A stretch of 64,000 nt of DNA from assembly GCA_902806085.1 (NCBI GenBank), contig CADCVH010000010.1:1-64000 (forward strand), given 5' to 3'. The translations under genes and the position numbers were made by a program. Numbering within the stretch: position 1 is the first letter of the stretch; every line of letters begins with the position of its first letter. Under the pieces are notes generated by a model, which saw only the letters and a list, made by a program, of their open reading frames with translations, was not told where the DNA came from and did no database searches. The stretch is from an uncultured Rubrobacteraceae bacterium (GTDB lineage: Bacteria; Actinomycetota; Rubrobacteria; Rubrobacterales; Rubrobacteraceae). Positions 1 to 7,454 of this stretch are shown here, one piece after another.

Positions 1-376
1 GGAGCGCCAAAGTCTCGATCCCGAAGTGCTCGGTGACAAGCTTGTGCTGGGTCTCGACCTGGTCGTAGAAGGTGACGTTCGGGAAGTTCGCTTGGTCGTG
101 CGGCGACGGAGTGTTGCTCGGCGAGCTAGAGAGCCCATTGCCGAGCATGTTCGGGACGATGATGAAGTACTTCGCAGGGTCAAGGGACATGTCTTCACCG
201 ATGAGCCACTCGTTGTCCCAGTGGAAGCCCGAGTACCAGGTGGGGTAGACGATGGCGTTCGTCTTGGCCTCGTTGAGCGTCCCGTACGTCTTGTAGGCGA
301 GCTTCGCGTCGCGCAGCGTGGCGCCCTCCCGCAACGTTACGTCGCCAAGCTCGAAAACCTCGTAATCCCTCTCCAA
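1..376 (-). CDS. MetX-like alpha/beta hydrolase (homoserine O-acetyltransferase family), 5' part only
   Basis: The first 125 codons of a minus-strand gene that runs off the left edge. Start is TTG at 376, preceded by a strong Shine-Dalgarno (AAGGAGG, 6 nt spacing). The N-terminus (LAYKTYGTLNEAKTNAIVYP, then GNGLSSSPSNTPSPHD) is typical of the homoserine O-acetyltransferase-like branch of alpha/beta hydrolases, which acylate or hydrolyse small substrates. The nucleophile serine elbow and the Asp/His of the triad would lie outside the window, so a true MetX cannot be told from the many related hydrolases of unknown substrate. It points away from fmdB and is probably not in its operon. Confidence 0.75.
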   Translation of the reverse strand, partial: MERDYEVFELGDVTLREGATLRDAKLAYKTYGTLNEAKTNAIVYPTWYSGFHWDNEWLIGEDMSLDPAKYFIIVPNMLGNGLSSSPSNTPSPHDQANFPNVTFYDQVETQHKLVTEHFGIETLAL

Positions 377-463
377 CCGGGGCCTCCTTCCCGAATCACG
401 CCTCCGCTACCGTCTTGCCACCCGCTATCGGCCCCGAACCGTGGTCCGAGGGGCCTTTCGGCT

Positions 464-748
464 TCAGTGTCCCAGCGCCCAGGGCCTCCCGTGCCTGCGG
501 CGGTGCTCATGGCCGGACGACCCGCTTTGAGCGGGCCGCCGCACCACCTCCGGCTCGTGGGCGCTCTTCTCGGCCCGGTCCATGGCCCCCGAGAGGCCCG
601 CGTCCGTCCTCTTCCCGCCCGGCACGGAGTACACCCGCCTCGCCTCGGCCCGGCACCGGGGGCACGCGGCCGCCTCCCTGGGCTCATCGAGGGAGCGCCG
701 CTCCTCGAACGGGCCGCACTCCTGGCACAGAAACTCGTAAAAAGGCAC
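464..748 (-). CDS. fmdB: FmdB-family zinc-ribbon protein
   Basis: A 94-aa protein starting at GTG 748 behind an AGAGGGGG ribosome site. Residues 1-45 are the FmdB zinc ribbon: PFYEFLCQECG, then CPRC, giving the two CxxC pairs that bind zinc; the C-terminal half is basic and low-complexity. FmdB-type proteins were first described next to formamidase and proposed as regulators, but their biochemical role is not settled. Here it is divergent from the formamidase gene, 178 nt away, which fits a regulatory or accessory link. The large inverted repeat at 882-908 lies between the two. Confidence 0.75.
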   Translation of the reverse strand: MPFYEFLCQECGPFEERRSLDEPREAAACPRCRAEARRVYSVPGGKRTDAGLSGAMDRAEKSAHEPEVVRRPAQSGSSGHEHRRRHGRPWALGH

Positions 749-881
749 CGCACCCCCTCTTGACCGTGGTCCCCCGCACGCGTAATTTTAGGCACATCCG
801 GCGCCCCGGGGAAAGGACAGCCGGGGAAGGAGGAGAGCCTGCGGAGCTAGGCGAGCGGTACGCGACCCGTTGGGCGAGAGC

Positions 882-908
882 GGGCATGCTCTGAGGCAGA
901 GCATGCCC
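882..908. promoter_or_regulatory. Perfect 12-bp inverted repeat just upstream of fmdA
   Basis: Arms GGGCATGCTCTG (882-893) and CAGAGCATGCCC (897-908) match perfectly around a 3-nt spacer AGG. The repeat ends 18 nt before the fmdA ATG and abuts its ribosome site. As DNA it looks like an operator for a dimeric repressor; as RNA it would form a very stable hairpin in the leader. It lies in the fmdB-fmdA divergent gap, so either gene could be controlled. Confidence 0.6.
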
Positions 909-926
909 CGAGGTCAGGAGGGGCCA

Positions 927-2216
927 ATGGCCAACACCCTGTTCAAGATCGACGTGAACAAGCCCATGCAAGAGCAGGAGGTGCCGGGGCACAACCGCTG
1001 GCACCCGGACATCCCGGCGGCGGCCTCCACCGACCCGGGGACGGACTTCCGCATGGAGTGCCTGGACTGGACCAACAGGCAGGTCAGGAACGACGACTCG
1101 GCGGACGACATCCGCGACGTCGACCTGACGCCCTGCCACGTCCTGAGCGGTCCGATCCACGTGAACGGCGCGGAGCCCGGAGACCTCTTGGTCGTGGACA
1201 TCCTCGACATAGGGCCCCCGACGGGTCCGGGGGAGCAGTGGGGCTACACGGGCATCTTCTCCCGGCAGAACGGCGGCGGCTTCCTCACGGACTACTACCC
1301 GGACGCCCACAAGGCCATCTGGGACCTCAGGGGCTTGTACGCGAGTTCCCGCCACATCCCCGACGTGCAGTTCGTGGGGATCAAGCACCCCGGCTTGATC
1401 GGGTGCGCCCCCTCCCACGACCTGCTCGCCGAGTGGAACCGAAGGGAGCAAGCCCTCATAGACACAAACCCCGACAGGGTGCCGCCGCTGGCGCTCCCGC
1501 CGCTGGCGGATAACGCCCTGCTGGGGACGCTGACGGGCCAGGAGTTCGACCGGGCCGCGGGCGAGGCGGCCCGTACCATCCCGCCGCGCGAGCACGGCGG
1601 CAACTGCGACATAAAGAACCTCACGGTCGGTTCGCGCGTGTACTTCCCGGTGTACGTCGAGGGGGCGAAGCTCTCCTTAGGGGACCTGCACTTCTCGCAG
1701 GGGGACGGCGAGATCACTTTCTGCGGCGCGATCGAGATGGCCGGCTACATAGACCTCGGGGTGGAGCTGATAAAGGGCGGCATGGCGAAGTACGGCATGG
1801 ACCGCCCCCAGCACATGCCGATCTTCGAGCTCTCGAACCTCGAGCCCCGCTACTCCAGCAACCTCGTCTTCGAGGGCATCGGGGTCGCCGAAGACGGCAC
1901 CCAGCGCTACCTGGACCTCACGCAAGCCTACCGGCAGGCCTGCCTGAACTGCATCTCCTACCTCAAGCAGCACGGCTACACCGACGAGCAGGCCTACCTC
2001 ATCCTCGGGGCCGCCCCCGTGGAGGGCCGGGTCAGCGGCGTCGTGGACATACCAAACGCGTGCGTCTCTATCTACCTGCCCACCGACATCTTCAAGCGGC
2101 CCATCCACCCGCAAGGCGTCCCCGCCCGCACCCGGAGCGAGGCCCGAACCCCCCATGCCCCGGGCGAACCGCAGATCCAGGAGACGCAAGTGCACTGGGG
2201 GGGCACCCAGGCCTAG
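927..2216 (+). CDS. fmdA: Formamidase / acetamidase
   Basis: A 429-aa cytosolic amidohydrolase of the FmdA_AmdA family, expected to hydrolyse formamide (or acetamide) to formate (or acetate) and ammonia. I chose ATG 927 because AGGAGGGG sits 3-8 nt upstream and the family N-terminus (LFKIDVNKPM) follows at once; an upstream in-frame ATG at 870 would add 19 atypical residues. Family landmarks include HNRWHPDIP near the N-terminus, GCAPSHDLL, PREHGGNCDIKNL, a SQGDGEI segment, and PVEGRVSGVVDIPNACVS near the C-terminus. Length matches the family (about 400 aa). Neighbours fmdB and the amiS remnant make a classical amide-utilisation locus. Confidence 0.92.
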   Translation: MANTLFKIDVNKPMQEQEVPGHNRWHPDIPAAASTDPGTDFRMECLDWTNRQVRNDDSADDIRDVDLTPCHVLSGPIHVNGAEPGDLLVVDILDIGPPTGPGEQWGYTGIFSRQNGGGFLTDYYPDAHKAIWDLRGLYASSRHIPDVQFVGIKHPGLIGCAPSHDLLAEWNRREQALIDTNPDRVPPLALPPLADNALLGTLTGQEFDRAAGEAARTIPPREHGGNCDIKNLTVGSRVYFPVYVEGAKLSLGDLHFSQGDGEITFCGAIEMAGYIDLGVELIKGGMAKYGMDRPQHMPIFELSNLEPRYSSNLVFEGIGVAEDGTQRYLDLTQAYRQACLNCISYLKQHGYTDEQAYLILGAAPVEGRVSGVVDIPNACVSIYLPTDIFKRPIHPQGVPARTRSEARTPHAPGEPQIQETQVHWGGTQA

Positions 2217-2269
2217 GGAGGAGGCCAAGACGGCGCTCGGGCACGCGTCGCGGACAACCAACGCTGCCG

Positions 2270-2295
2270 GGCGGGGCTCACGCGTGAGCCCCGCC
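2270..2295. repeat. 26-bp perfect palindrome between fmdA and amiS
   Basis: The half GGCGGGGCTCACG (2270-2282) is followed directly by its exact reverse complement (2283-2295). In RNA it folds into a long GC-rich hairpin 53 nt after the fmdA stop and 45 nt before the amiS start. There is no T-tract, so it may be an mRNA-stabilising or attenuating hairpin, or a DNA-binding site, rather than a simple terminator. Confidence 0.55.
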
Positions 2296-2340
2296 GCGCG
2301 TCGAGGGACCACAAACCGTAAGGAGACAAACACGGCCGCC

Positions 2341-2848
2341 ATGGGGTTGCTCTACGTTGGTGGGGTTCTGTTCGTGAACGCCGTGATGCTGCTGGGCAAG
2401 GCCGAGCCGCGAAGCGTGGGCATCTCCAACCTCTTCGTGGCGTCTTGCAGATCGCGGCGCCCTTCTACATCATCGCCACCACCGACGGGGAGACGGCCAC
2501 GATCCTGAACGCCTCACAGCGGCTTGCAGGAAGGATGATCCCGTAGGGAGGCGTAGGGCTGCGGGCGTCGGGCATCGGTAACGGCCTCAAAACCTGCGGC
2601 CTCGAAGCCTTGCGCCATCGAGCGCCTGGACCCCGCCCATCGCCGTACCGTCCGAGCCGCTCAAAACCTACGAAAGCCGCTGTCAGGCATCTTCCTCTTC
2701 GGCTTCACCTGCCTCTACGTCGGCGTCACAAACCTGGGCGGGTTCGACACCGGTGGTTTGGCCTGGTACTGCCTGTGGGTGGCGACCATCGCGGTCGTGT
2801 ACTCCTTTTTGAACTTTTTCTACTTCGGGGACCCGTTCTTCGGCGTGA
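2341..2848 (+). pseudogene. amiS: Disrupted AmiS/UreI-type amide-urea channel
   Basis: Reading across frames gives a clear AmiS/UreI membrane protein: MGLLYVGGVLFVNAVMLLGK, then LQIAAPFYIIATTDGE, then FLFGFTCLYVGVTNLGGF and YSFLNFFYFGDPFFG. Intact members are six-helix channels for short amides or urea, matching the adjacent formamidase. Three lesions are visible: a one-base loss in the GG run at 2439-2440, a roughly 169-bp insertion at 2517-2685, and loss of the C-terminal helices at about 2848, where the frame joins an unrelated segment. Removing the insertion and restoring one G gives a continuous frame. Start ATG 2341 has only a distant AGGAG. Confidence 0.85.
2517..2682. mobile_element. 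166-bp MITE-like element inserted in amiS
   Basis: The ends are perfect 9-bp inverted repeats, CAGCGGCTT (2517-2525) and AAGCCGCTG (2674-2682), flanked by a direct TCA at 2514-2516 and 2683-2685. Excising the element plus one TCA joins AAC GCC TCA to GGC ATC TTC in the amiS frame and restores the expected protein (ILNAS-GIFLFGF). It carries no credible gene, so it fits a non-autonomous miniature inverted-repeat element with a 3-bp target duplication. A 17-nt block at its right end (2667-2683) recurs at 42335-42351. Confidence 0.7.
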
Positions 2849-3234
2849 GTGATCTCCGCGTTCCTGCTGCTCGCCGGAAGATGGCCCGTGTCGAGGAGTC
2901 GCTGCCCATCTCCGTGATCGGCACGGGCCCGGACCTGAACTCGGCGACCGACAACGGCCTCGCTCGCGCGGCCGCGCTGCTGGACATGACCGTGCCCGAG
3001 GTCGCCAACAGGGCCACCGTCTCCGGCGCGATCGAGATCGGCCGGCACCCCGGCATCGTACGCGTGACGTTCCGCGCCCCGGTGGACCGCCTCGACGCGT
3101 GCGGCCTCCTGGGCGAGCCGGGGCTAGGGGCCGGGGTGGACGTGGACGCCGACGGCAACGTGCTCGGCCCGGAGTTCCTGAGCTTCGAGGAGTTAGCGGA
3201 CGCCGTGGCCTCTGTTCCGACCGACCCGCATTAA
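2849..3234 (+). pseudogene. C-terminal fragment of an unrecognised enzyme, fused in frame to amiS
   Basis: The open frame that carries the last amiS helices (from TTG 2758) continues into about 128 residues of soluble sequence, including SVIGTGPDLNSATDNG, TVPEVANRATVSGAIEIGRH and VRVTFRAPVDRLDACGLL, and stops at 3234. Codon use and GC3 look normal, so it was once coding. I do not recognise the family. The abrupt change from membrane channel to soluble sequence suggests a deletion joined two genes. An internal ATG at 2881 could allow expression of the fragment, but there is no clear ribosome site. Confidence 0.45.
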
Positions 3235-3289
3235 CCATCCGGTGGAGGGGTCCGCCGCGTCCGCCGCTACATGCACGTGTTGTCGCAGG

Positions 3290-3531
3290 ACACCGCAGGA
3301 GACGACGCGAGGAGGACAGTCGACCACTTACCGGGGAGCGGCCTTGCGGGCCGCCCTGATCGTGGGGGCACCCGTGGTCTTCTCGACGATGCTCGATACC
3401 TCTGGCGGGATCTGTCATGGGGAACGGTGCTCTTGCGGGTGCCGATCTGGGCCGCCGTCTCCGCGCTTGTGGCCCTGGCGTTCTCCGGCGGCGTCGAGCC
3501 GCGCCGGGGAGGCGAAGGCCGGAGGCGCTAG
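3290..3531 (+). pseudogene. Possible decayed two-helix membrane protein
   Basis: Two hydrophobic stretches occur in different frames: ALRAALIVGAPVVFSTML (around 3340-3395) and LLRVPIWAAVSALVALAF (around 3430-3485). A single frameshift near 3395 would join them into a small two-helix protein ending at the TAG at 3529-3531. No family is recognisable, and the end overlaps the convergent ABC ATPase gene by 4 nt. It could equally be noncoding sequence in a decayed region. Confidence 0.25.
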
Positions 3532-4571
3532 CCCTTTGGGAACACGACCGCGCGGCCCGCTACGGCCACTGCGACGCGCTCGCCCGGCCTGAAACCGGGG
3601 CCCCCGCCCAGCCGCGAGCAGAGGACGGGGCCCGAGTCGAGGCGCAGCTTTATGAGCTGGTCGTGGCCGTAGAACTCGCGCGCGAGCACGGTCGCTTCCG
3701 CCTCTTGGCCGGCTAGATCGCCGTTGGACAGCGGCCTCAGCCGCAGGGACTCAGGGCGGAGCATGGCCTCGACGCTGCCGGTGCACTCGCCGCAGGCCGG
3801 GACCTCCCCGAGAACGCAGCTCAGGCGGCCGTTCTCGTGGGTGCCGGGGATAAAGTTTGCCTCGCCGACGAACTCGGCGACCCCGCGGCTGGCGGGCTCG
3901 TGGTAGAGGATTTCCGGGGCGGCCTTCTGGGCGATGGTGCCGTCGAGCATAACGGCTACCTCGTCGGCGAGGCTCAGGGCCTCTTCCTGGTCGTGGGTAA
4001 CGAAGATCGCCGTGGCGCCGGCGTCGGCGAGGATGTCCCGCATCTCCGCCCGCACGCGGACGCGCAGCGCGGCGTCGAGGTTCGAGAAGGGCTCGTCCAG
4101 CAAGACGACCTCCGGGCCTGGCGCGAGCGCCCGGGCCAGGGCCACCCGCTGCTGCTGCCCGCCCGAGAGCTCGTGGGGCATCCTGCCGCCGAGGCCGTCG
4201 AGGTGGGCGAGCGAGAGCACTTCTTCGACGCGCCCGTTGCGCTTCTTGCCGCCGGGGAGGCCGTAGGCGACGTTCTGGGCGACGGTGAGGTGAGGGAAGA
4301 GGGCGTAGTCCTGGAAGACCATGCCGACCTGCCGCTTCTCCGGCGGGACGCGGAGGTTCGGGCCGGCGACCGTACGGCCGCCGACCTCGATCGTGCCGGT
4401 CTCCGGGGTCTCGAAGCCCGCGATCAGGCGCAGCGTGGTCGTCTTGCCGCAGCCTGAGGGGCCCAGCAGCGCCAGCACCTCGCCCCGCTCCACTTCGAGG
4501 TCAACGCCGCGAACGGCGGCGACCGGCCCGTAGGAGCGGCCCACGCCCGTGAGGCGGACGGCGGCGCTCAC
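3528..4571 (-). CDS. fbpC: Ferric-iron type ABC transporter ATP-binding protein
   Basis: A 347-aa ATPase that powers the FbpABC importer from the cytosolic face. Walker A GPSGCGKT at residues 37-44, Q-loop VFQDY near 85-89, signature LSGGQQQR at 135-142, Walker B VVLLDEP at 155-161, and H-loop FVTHDQEEAL. The C-terminal 110 residues form the TOBE-type domain of the FbpC/PotA group. Start is GTG 4571, overlapping the permease stop by 4 nt (GTGA), so it is translationally coupled and last in the operon. Sulfate, spermidine or thiamine importers look similar; the binding protein and iron box favour Fe(III). Confidence 0.85.
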   Translation of the reverse strand: MSAAVRLTGVGRSYGPVAAVRGVDLEVERGEVLALLGPSGCGKTTTLRLIAGFETPETGTIEVGGRTVAGPNLRVPPEKRQVGMVFQDYALFPHLTVAQNVAYGLPGGKKRNGRVEEVLSLAHLDGLGGRMPHELSGGQQQRVALARALAPGPEVVLLDEPFSNLDAALRVRVRAEMRDILADAGATAIFVTHDQEEALSLADEVAVMLDGTIAQKAAPEILYHEPASRGVAEFVGEANFIPGTHENGRLSCVLGEVPACGECTGSVEAMLRPESLRLRPLSNGDLAGQEAEATVLAREFYGHDQLIKLRLDSGPVLCSRLGGGPGFRPGERVAVAVAGRAVVFPKG

Positions 4572-6187
4572 TTCGCGCGCTCCCTGATGACCAGAAGGTA
4601 GAGCGGGACCGCCGAGATCCCGATCAGGAGCAGCGCCGGCGCCGCCGCCCTGGCAAAGAACGCGTCGCCCGTGGCGCCCCAGATCCTGGTCGCCAGGGTC
4701 TCGAACCCGGTCGGGCCGAGCAGCAGGGTTGCGGGCAACTCCTTCATCGTCGTCAAGAATACCAGGGCCGCGCCCGCGACGACGCCGGAGCCGGCGAGCG
4801 GCGCCGTGATGGTGGCCGCGACCCGCACCGGACCTCGCCCGAGGCCGCGCGCCGCCTCCTCCACGCTCGGCCTTACCTGCAACAGCGCCGAGCGGCTGGC
4901 ACCCACGGCCTGCGGCAGGAAGTGGACGGTGTAGGCGAAGACGAGCAGGCCCAGCGTCTGGTAGGCCCACGGCGCGTAGTTGGCCCCGAAAAAGACCAGG
5001 GAGAGGGCGAGCACGATGCCGGGGAGCGCGTACCCGAGGTACGTCGTCTTCTCCACGAAACCGGAGATCCTGCCCCCGAACCTGACTGACAGGATCGCCA
5101 CCGGCAGGGCCGCGAGAGCCGTGACCGCCGCGGCGAGCCCCGAGGCGTAGACGGAGCTCCACGCCGCGTTCCACAGCGGACGCAGCGGCTCGCCCTCGGC
5201 GAGGCCCCGGACGAGCCAGAAGGCCAGAACGCCCACGGGGGCCGCAAGCGCGAGCAGGACGACCGCGGCGCAGAACAAGAGCGCGGGCCACCGCCAGCGC
5301 CCGAGCGGGACCCTCGGGGCCGGCCTGGAGGCGGCGTTGCCGTGGTAGCGGGCCCGGCCGCGGGTGCGGCCCTCGACGAGCAATACCGCGACCGTGAGCG
5401 CGACCAGCATCAGCGCCAGGATCGCGGCTGGCGTCCGGTCGAAAGCGGAGCGGTACTGGATGTAGATCTCGTTGGAAAAGCTCTCGTACTGCAAAATCGA
5501 CACGACCCCGAAATCGCTGAGGGCGTACAGCGCCACCAGCAGCGCCCCGGCCACGATGCCGGGCCTGAGCTGCGGCAGCGTCACGCGCAAAAAGGTCTCC
5601 CACGCCCCGCTGCCGAGGCTCCTCGCCGCCTCCTCCATCGCCGGGTCCATCCCCCGCAGCGCGCCCCTGACGGTCAGGAAGACGTAGGGGTAGGAGAAGA
5701 GCGTGAGGGCGAGGGCCGCGCCGGGGAAGCCGTAGATCTCGGGCAGCCGCTCCACGCCGAGCGGCTCCAACCAGCCCTGCAGCATCCCGCGGGGGCCGAG
5801 CACGCTAACGAGCACGAAGCCCCCGACGTAGGACGGTATAACGAGCGGCAGCGCCGCGAGCACGGCCCACGCCCGCCGGCCGGGGAGATCCGTGCGCGAC
5901 GTCAGCCAGGCAAGCGGGACGGAGACGGCCACGGAGGCGGCCGTGACCACACCGGCGAGCAGCGCGCTGCGGCCGAGAACGGCCAGGGTGTCCCCGTCGA
6001 GGACGACCTCCGCGACGGGCTCCCACCCTCCCTCCAGGGAGCGGACGACCAGGTAGATCAGGGGCAGGGCCATCGCCGCCACGACGAGCCCCGCGAGCGC
6101 CCCGAGCAGGATCGGTGGACGGCGCCGCGGCTTCGCCCCGCGCCGCCCCGCCCCGACCGCCGCCGGCGTCGTCACCCTAGAGGACAC
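4568..6187 (-). CDS. fbpB: Ferric-iron ABC transporter permease (fused duplicated permease)
   Basis: A 539-aa inner-membrane protein with about 12 helices and two copies of the binding-protein-dependent permease fold, the usual FbpB architecture. Each half carries an EAA-type loop for the ATPase: EEAARSLGSGAWETF (around 172) and EEAARGLGRGPVRVA (around 443). Start is GTG 6187, with AGGAG 4 nt upstream, overlapping the binding-protein gene by 11 nt; an internal GTG three codons later is an alternative. Its overlaps with genes on both sides show a single transcript fbpA-fbpB-fbpC. Confidence 0.85.
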   Translation of the reverse strand: MSSRVTTPAAVGAGRRGAKPRRRPPILLGALAGLVVAAMALPLIYLVVRSLEGGWEPVAEVVLDGDTLAVLGRSALLAGVVTAASVAVSVPLAWLTSRTDLPGRRAWAVLAALPLVIPSYVGGFVLVSVLGPRGMLQGWLEPLGVERLPEIYGFPGAALALTLFSYPYVFLTVRGALRGMDPAMEEAARSLGSGAWETFLRVTLPQLRPGIVAGALLVALYALSDFGVVSILQYESFSNEIYIQYRSAFDRTPAAILALMLVALTVAVLLVEGRTRGRARYHGNAASRPAPRVPLGRWRWPALLFCAAVVLLALAAPVGVLAFWLVRGLAEGEPLRPLWNAAWSSVYASGLAAAVTALAALPVAILSVRFGGRISGFVEKTTYLGYALPGIVLALSLVFFGANYAPWAYQTLGLLVFAYTVHFLPQAVGASRSALLQVRPSVEEAARGLGRGPVRVAATITAPLAGSGVVAGAALVFLTTMKELPATLLLGPTGFETLATRIWGATGDAFFARAAAPALLLIGISAVPLYLLVIRERAK

Positions 6188-7301
6188 CCGTCTCCTGCAA
6201 GAGCTCCAGCGTGCCGCCGAGGTCGTCGAGGTTGCTCAGGTCCACCTCGGGGCCCTGGGTCCCGGAGAGCGGCGGGAGCTCGTCGTTGATCTCGACCCCC
6301 TCCACGAGCGGGTACTCGTAGGTCTCGTCCGCGAAGTACTGCTGGGCCTCCTCGGAGAGCGCGAACTCCAGGAACTCCTGCCCGGCTTCCGGGTTCTCGG
6401 CCGTATCGAGGACGCCGGCCCCGGCGGCGAGCACGAGGGCGCCAGGGTCCCCGCCCTCAAGGTAGTAGTTGGCGGCGGGCAGGTCGTCCCCGCGCTCCTC
6501 TTTTACCTGGAAGAGGTAGTAATGGTTGACGAAGGCCACCTGAACCTCGCCGGAGGCCACGCCCTCGACGGCGCTCAGGTTGTCCGGGTAGACGAAGGGG
6601 TCGTTCGCCTGGATACCTTCGAGCCACTGCTGCGCCCGGTCCTCGCCTTCGAGGACCCGCAAAGCGGTCACGAAGGCCTGGAACGAGCCGTTGGTGGGGG
6701 CCCAGCCGATCCTGCCCTTCCACTTGGGATCGGTGAAGTCGAAGATGGAGTCGGGCAGGTCGCCCTCCTCAAGCTCCTCGGTGTTGTACGCGACGACCCT
6801 CGCCCGCCCGGAGGTGCCGACCCAGTCCCCGTCGTCGGCCTTGAACCTGGATGGGACCTTGCCCAGGATGTCGTCCGGCAGCTTCGTCAGGCGGCCCTCG
6901 TCGTCGAGCGCGCCAAGGGCGCCCGGGTCCTGGGCGAAGAAGAGGTCGGCCGGGCTATTCTCGCCCTCCTCGAGGATGGTCGCCGCGAGCTCGGCCGTGT
7001 CCCCGTAGCGGACCTGCACGTCCACGCCGCTGCGCTCCTCGAACTGCTCGAAGATGGGGCCGACGAGCTCCTCGCTGCGCCCGGAGTACACCACCAGCGA
7101 CCCCTCGCCCGGCTTGAGCGCCTCCTGCGCCGTCGTCTCGCCGGTCGTCTCGGAGCCGTTGCCCCCCCCGGAGTCGCCCCCCCCAGAGTCGCCCCCGCCG
7201 CCGTCGCCCCCCTGCGGGGGCGGCTCGCCGCAGCCCGCCGCGATCAGGATAGTGAGCGCCAGCATACCCAGCACGAGAGCAGAGCTTGCCCGTGAGATCA
7301 A
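6177..7301 (-). CDS. fbpA: Iron(III)-binding lipoprotein of an ABC importer
   Basis: A 374-aa exported solute-binding lipoprotein. Start TTG 7301 is supported by GAGAGGA 7 nt upstream and by the signal sequence that follows: charged N-terminus, hydrophobic LVLGMLALTILIAAGC, lipobox Cys at about residue 24, then a Gly/Ser linker. The mature domain begins with LVVYSGRSEELVGPIFEQFE and has the adjacent tyrosines of FVNHYYLF, the usual ferric-iron ligands of FbpA-type proteins. An upstream in-frame ATG at 7370 would run through the Fur-like box and is unlikely. First gene of the operon. Confidence 0.87.
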   Translation of the reverse strand: MISRASSALVLGMLALTILIAAGCGEPPPQGGDGGGGDSGGGDSGGGNGSETTGETTAQEALKPGEGSLVVYSGRSEELVGPIFEQFEERSGVDVQVRYGDTAELAATILEEGENSPADLFFAQDPGALGALDDEGRLTKLPDDILGKVPSRFKADDGDWVGTSGRARVVAYNTEELEEGDLPDSIFDFTDPKWKGRIGWAPTNGSFQAFVTALRVLEGEDRAQQWLEGIQANDPFVYPDNLSAVEGVASGEVQVAFVNHYYLFQVKEERGDDLPAANYYLEGGDPGALVLAAGAGVLDTAENPEAGQEFLEFALSEEAQQYFADETYEYPLVEGVEINDELPPLSGTQGPEVDLSNLDDLGGTLELLQETGVL

Positions 7302-7351
7302 AGTCCCGTCCTCTCCAACGCCGGGCCACAACGACCCGGCGGAGATAGTCC

Positions 7352-7372
7352 TAATGACAATCGTTTGCAATA
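7352..7372 (-). promoter_or_regulatory. Fur-like iron box upstream of fbpA
   Basis: The core TGACAATCGTTTGCA (7355-7369 region) is a 7-1-7 imperfect palindrome of Fur type. The same 21-nt sequence with one difference lies before efeO (12783-12803), in the same orientation. It begins 51 nt upstream of the fbpA TTG. Upstream of it on the minus strand is a conserved TTGACG block followed 13 nt later by TAGATT, a likely promoter. Binding by either Fur-family protein of the window (46.6 or 52.8 kb) is inferred. Confidence 0.65.
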
Positions 7373-7454
7373 ACCTCAGGTGGAGGGTAATCTACGGCGC
7401 TGTGGCGCGTCAAGTATTGGACGGGTTGTTTGTGAGCTGGGTCAAGGGGGGCGC

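Noticed and set aside
2341-2508. A short intact gene here
   Set aside because: The open frame is the first amiS fragment followed by out-of-frame sequence after the one-base loss at 2439-2440.
4572-5603. N-terminal extension of the fbpC frame upstream of GTG 4571
   Set aside because: The added sequence is an alternate frame inside the permease gene and has no ABC features; GTG 4571 gives the usual family length.
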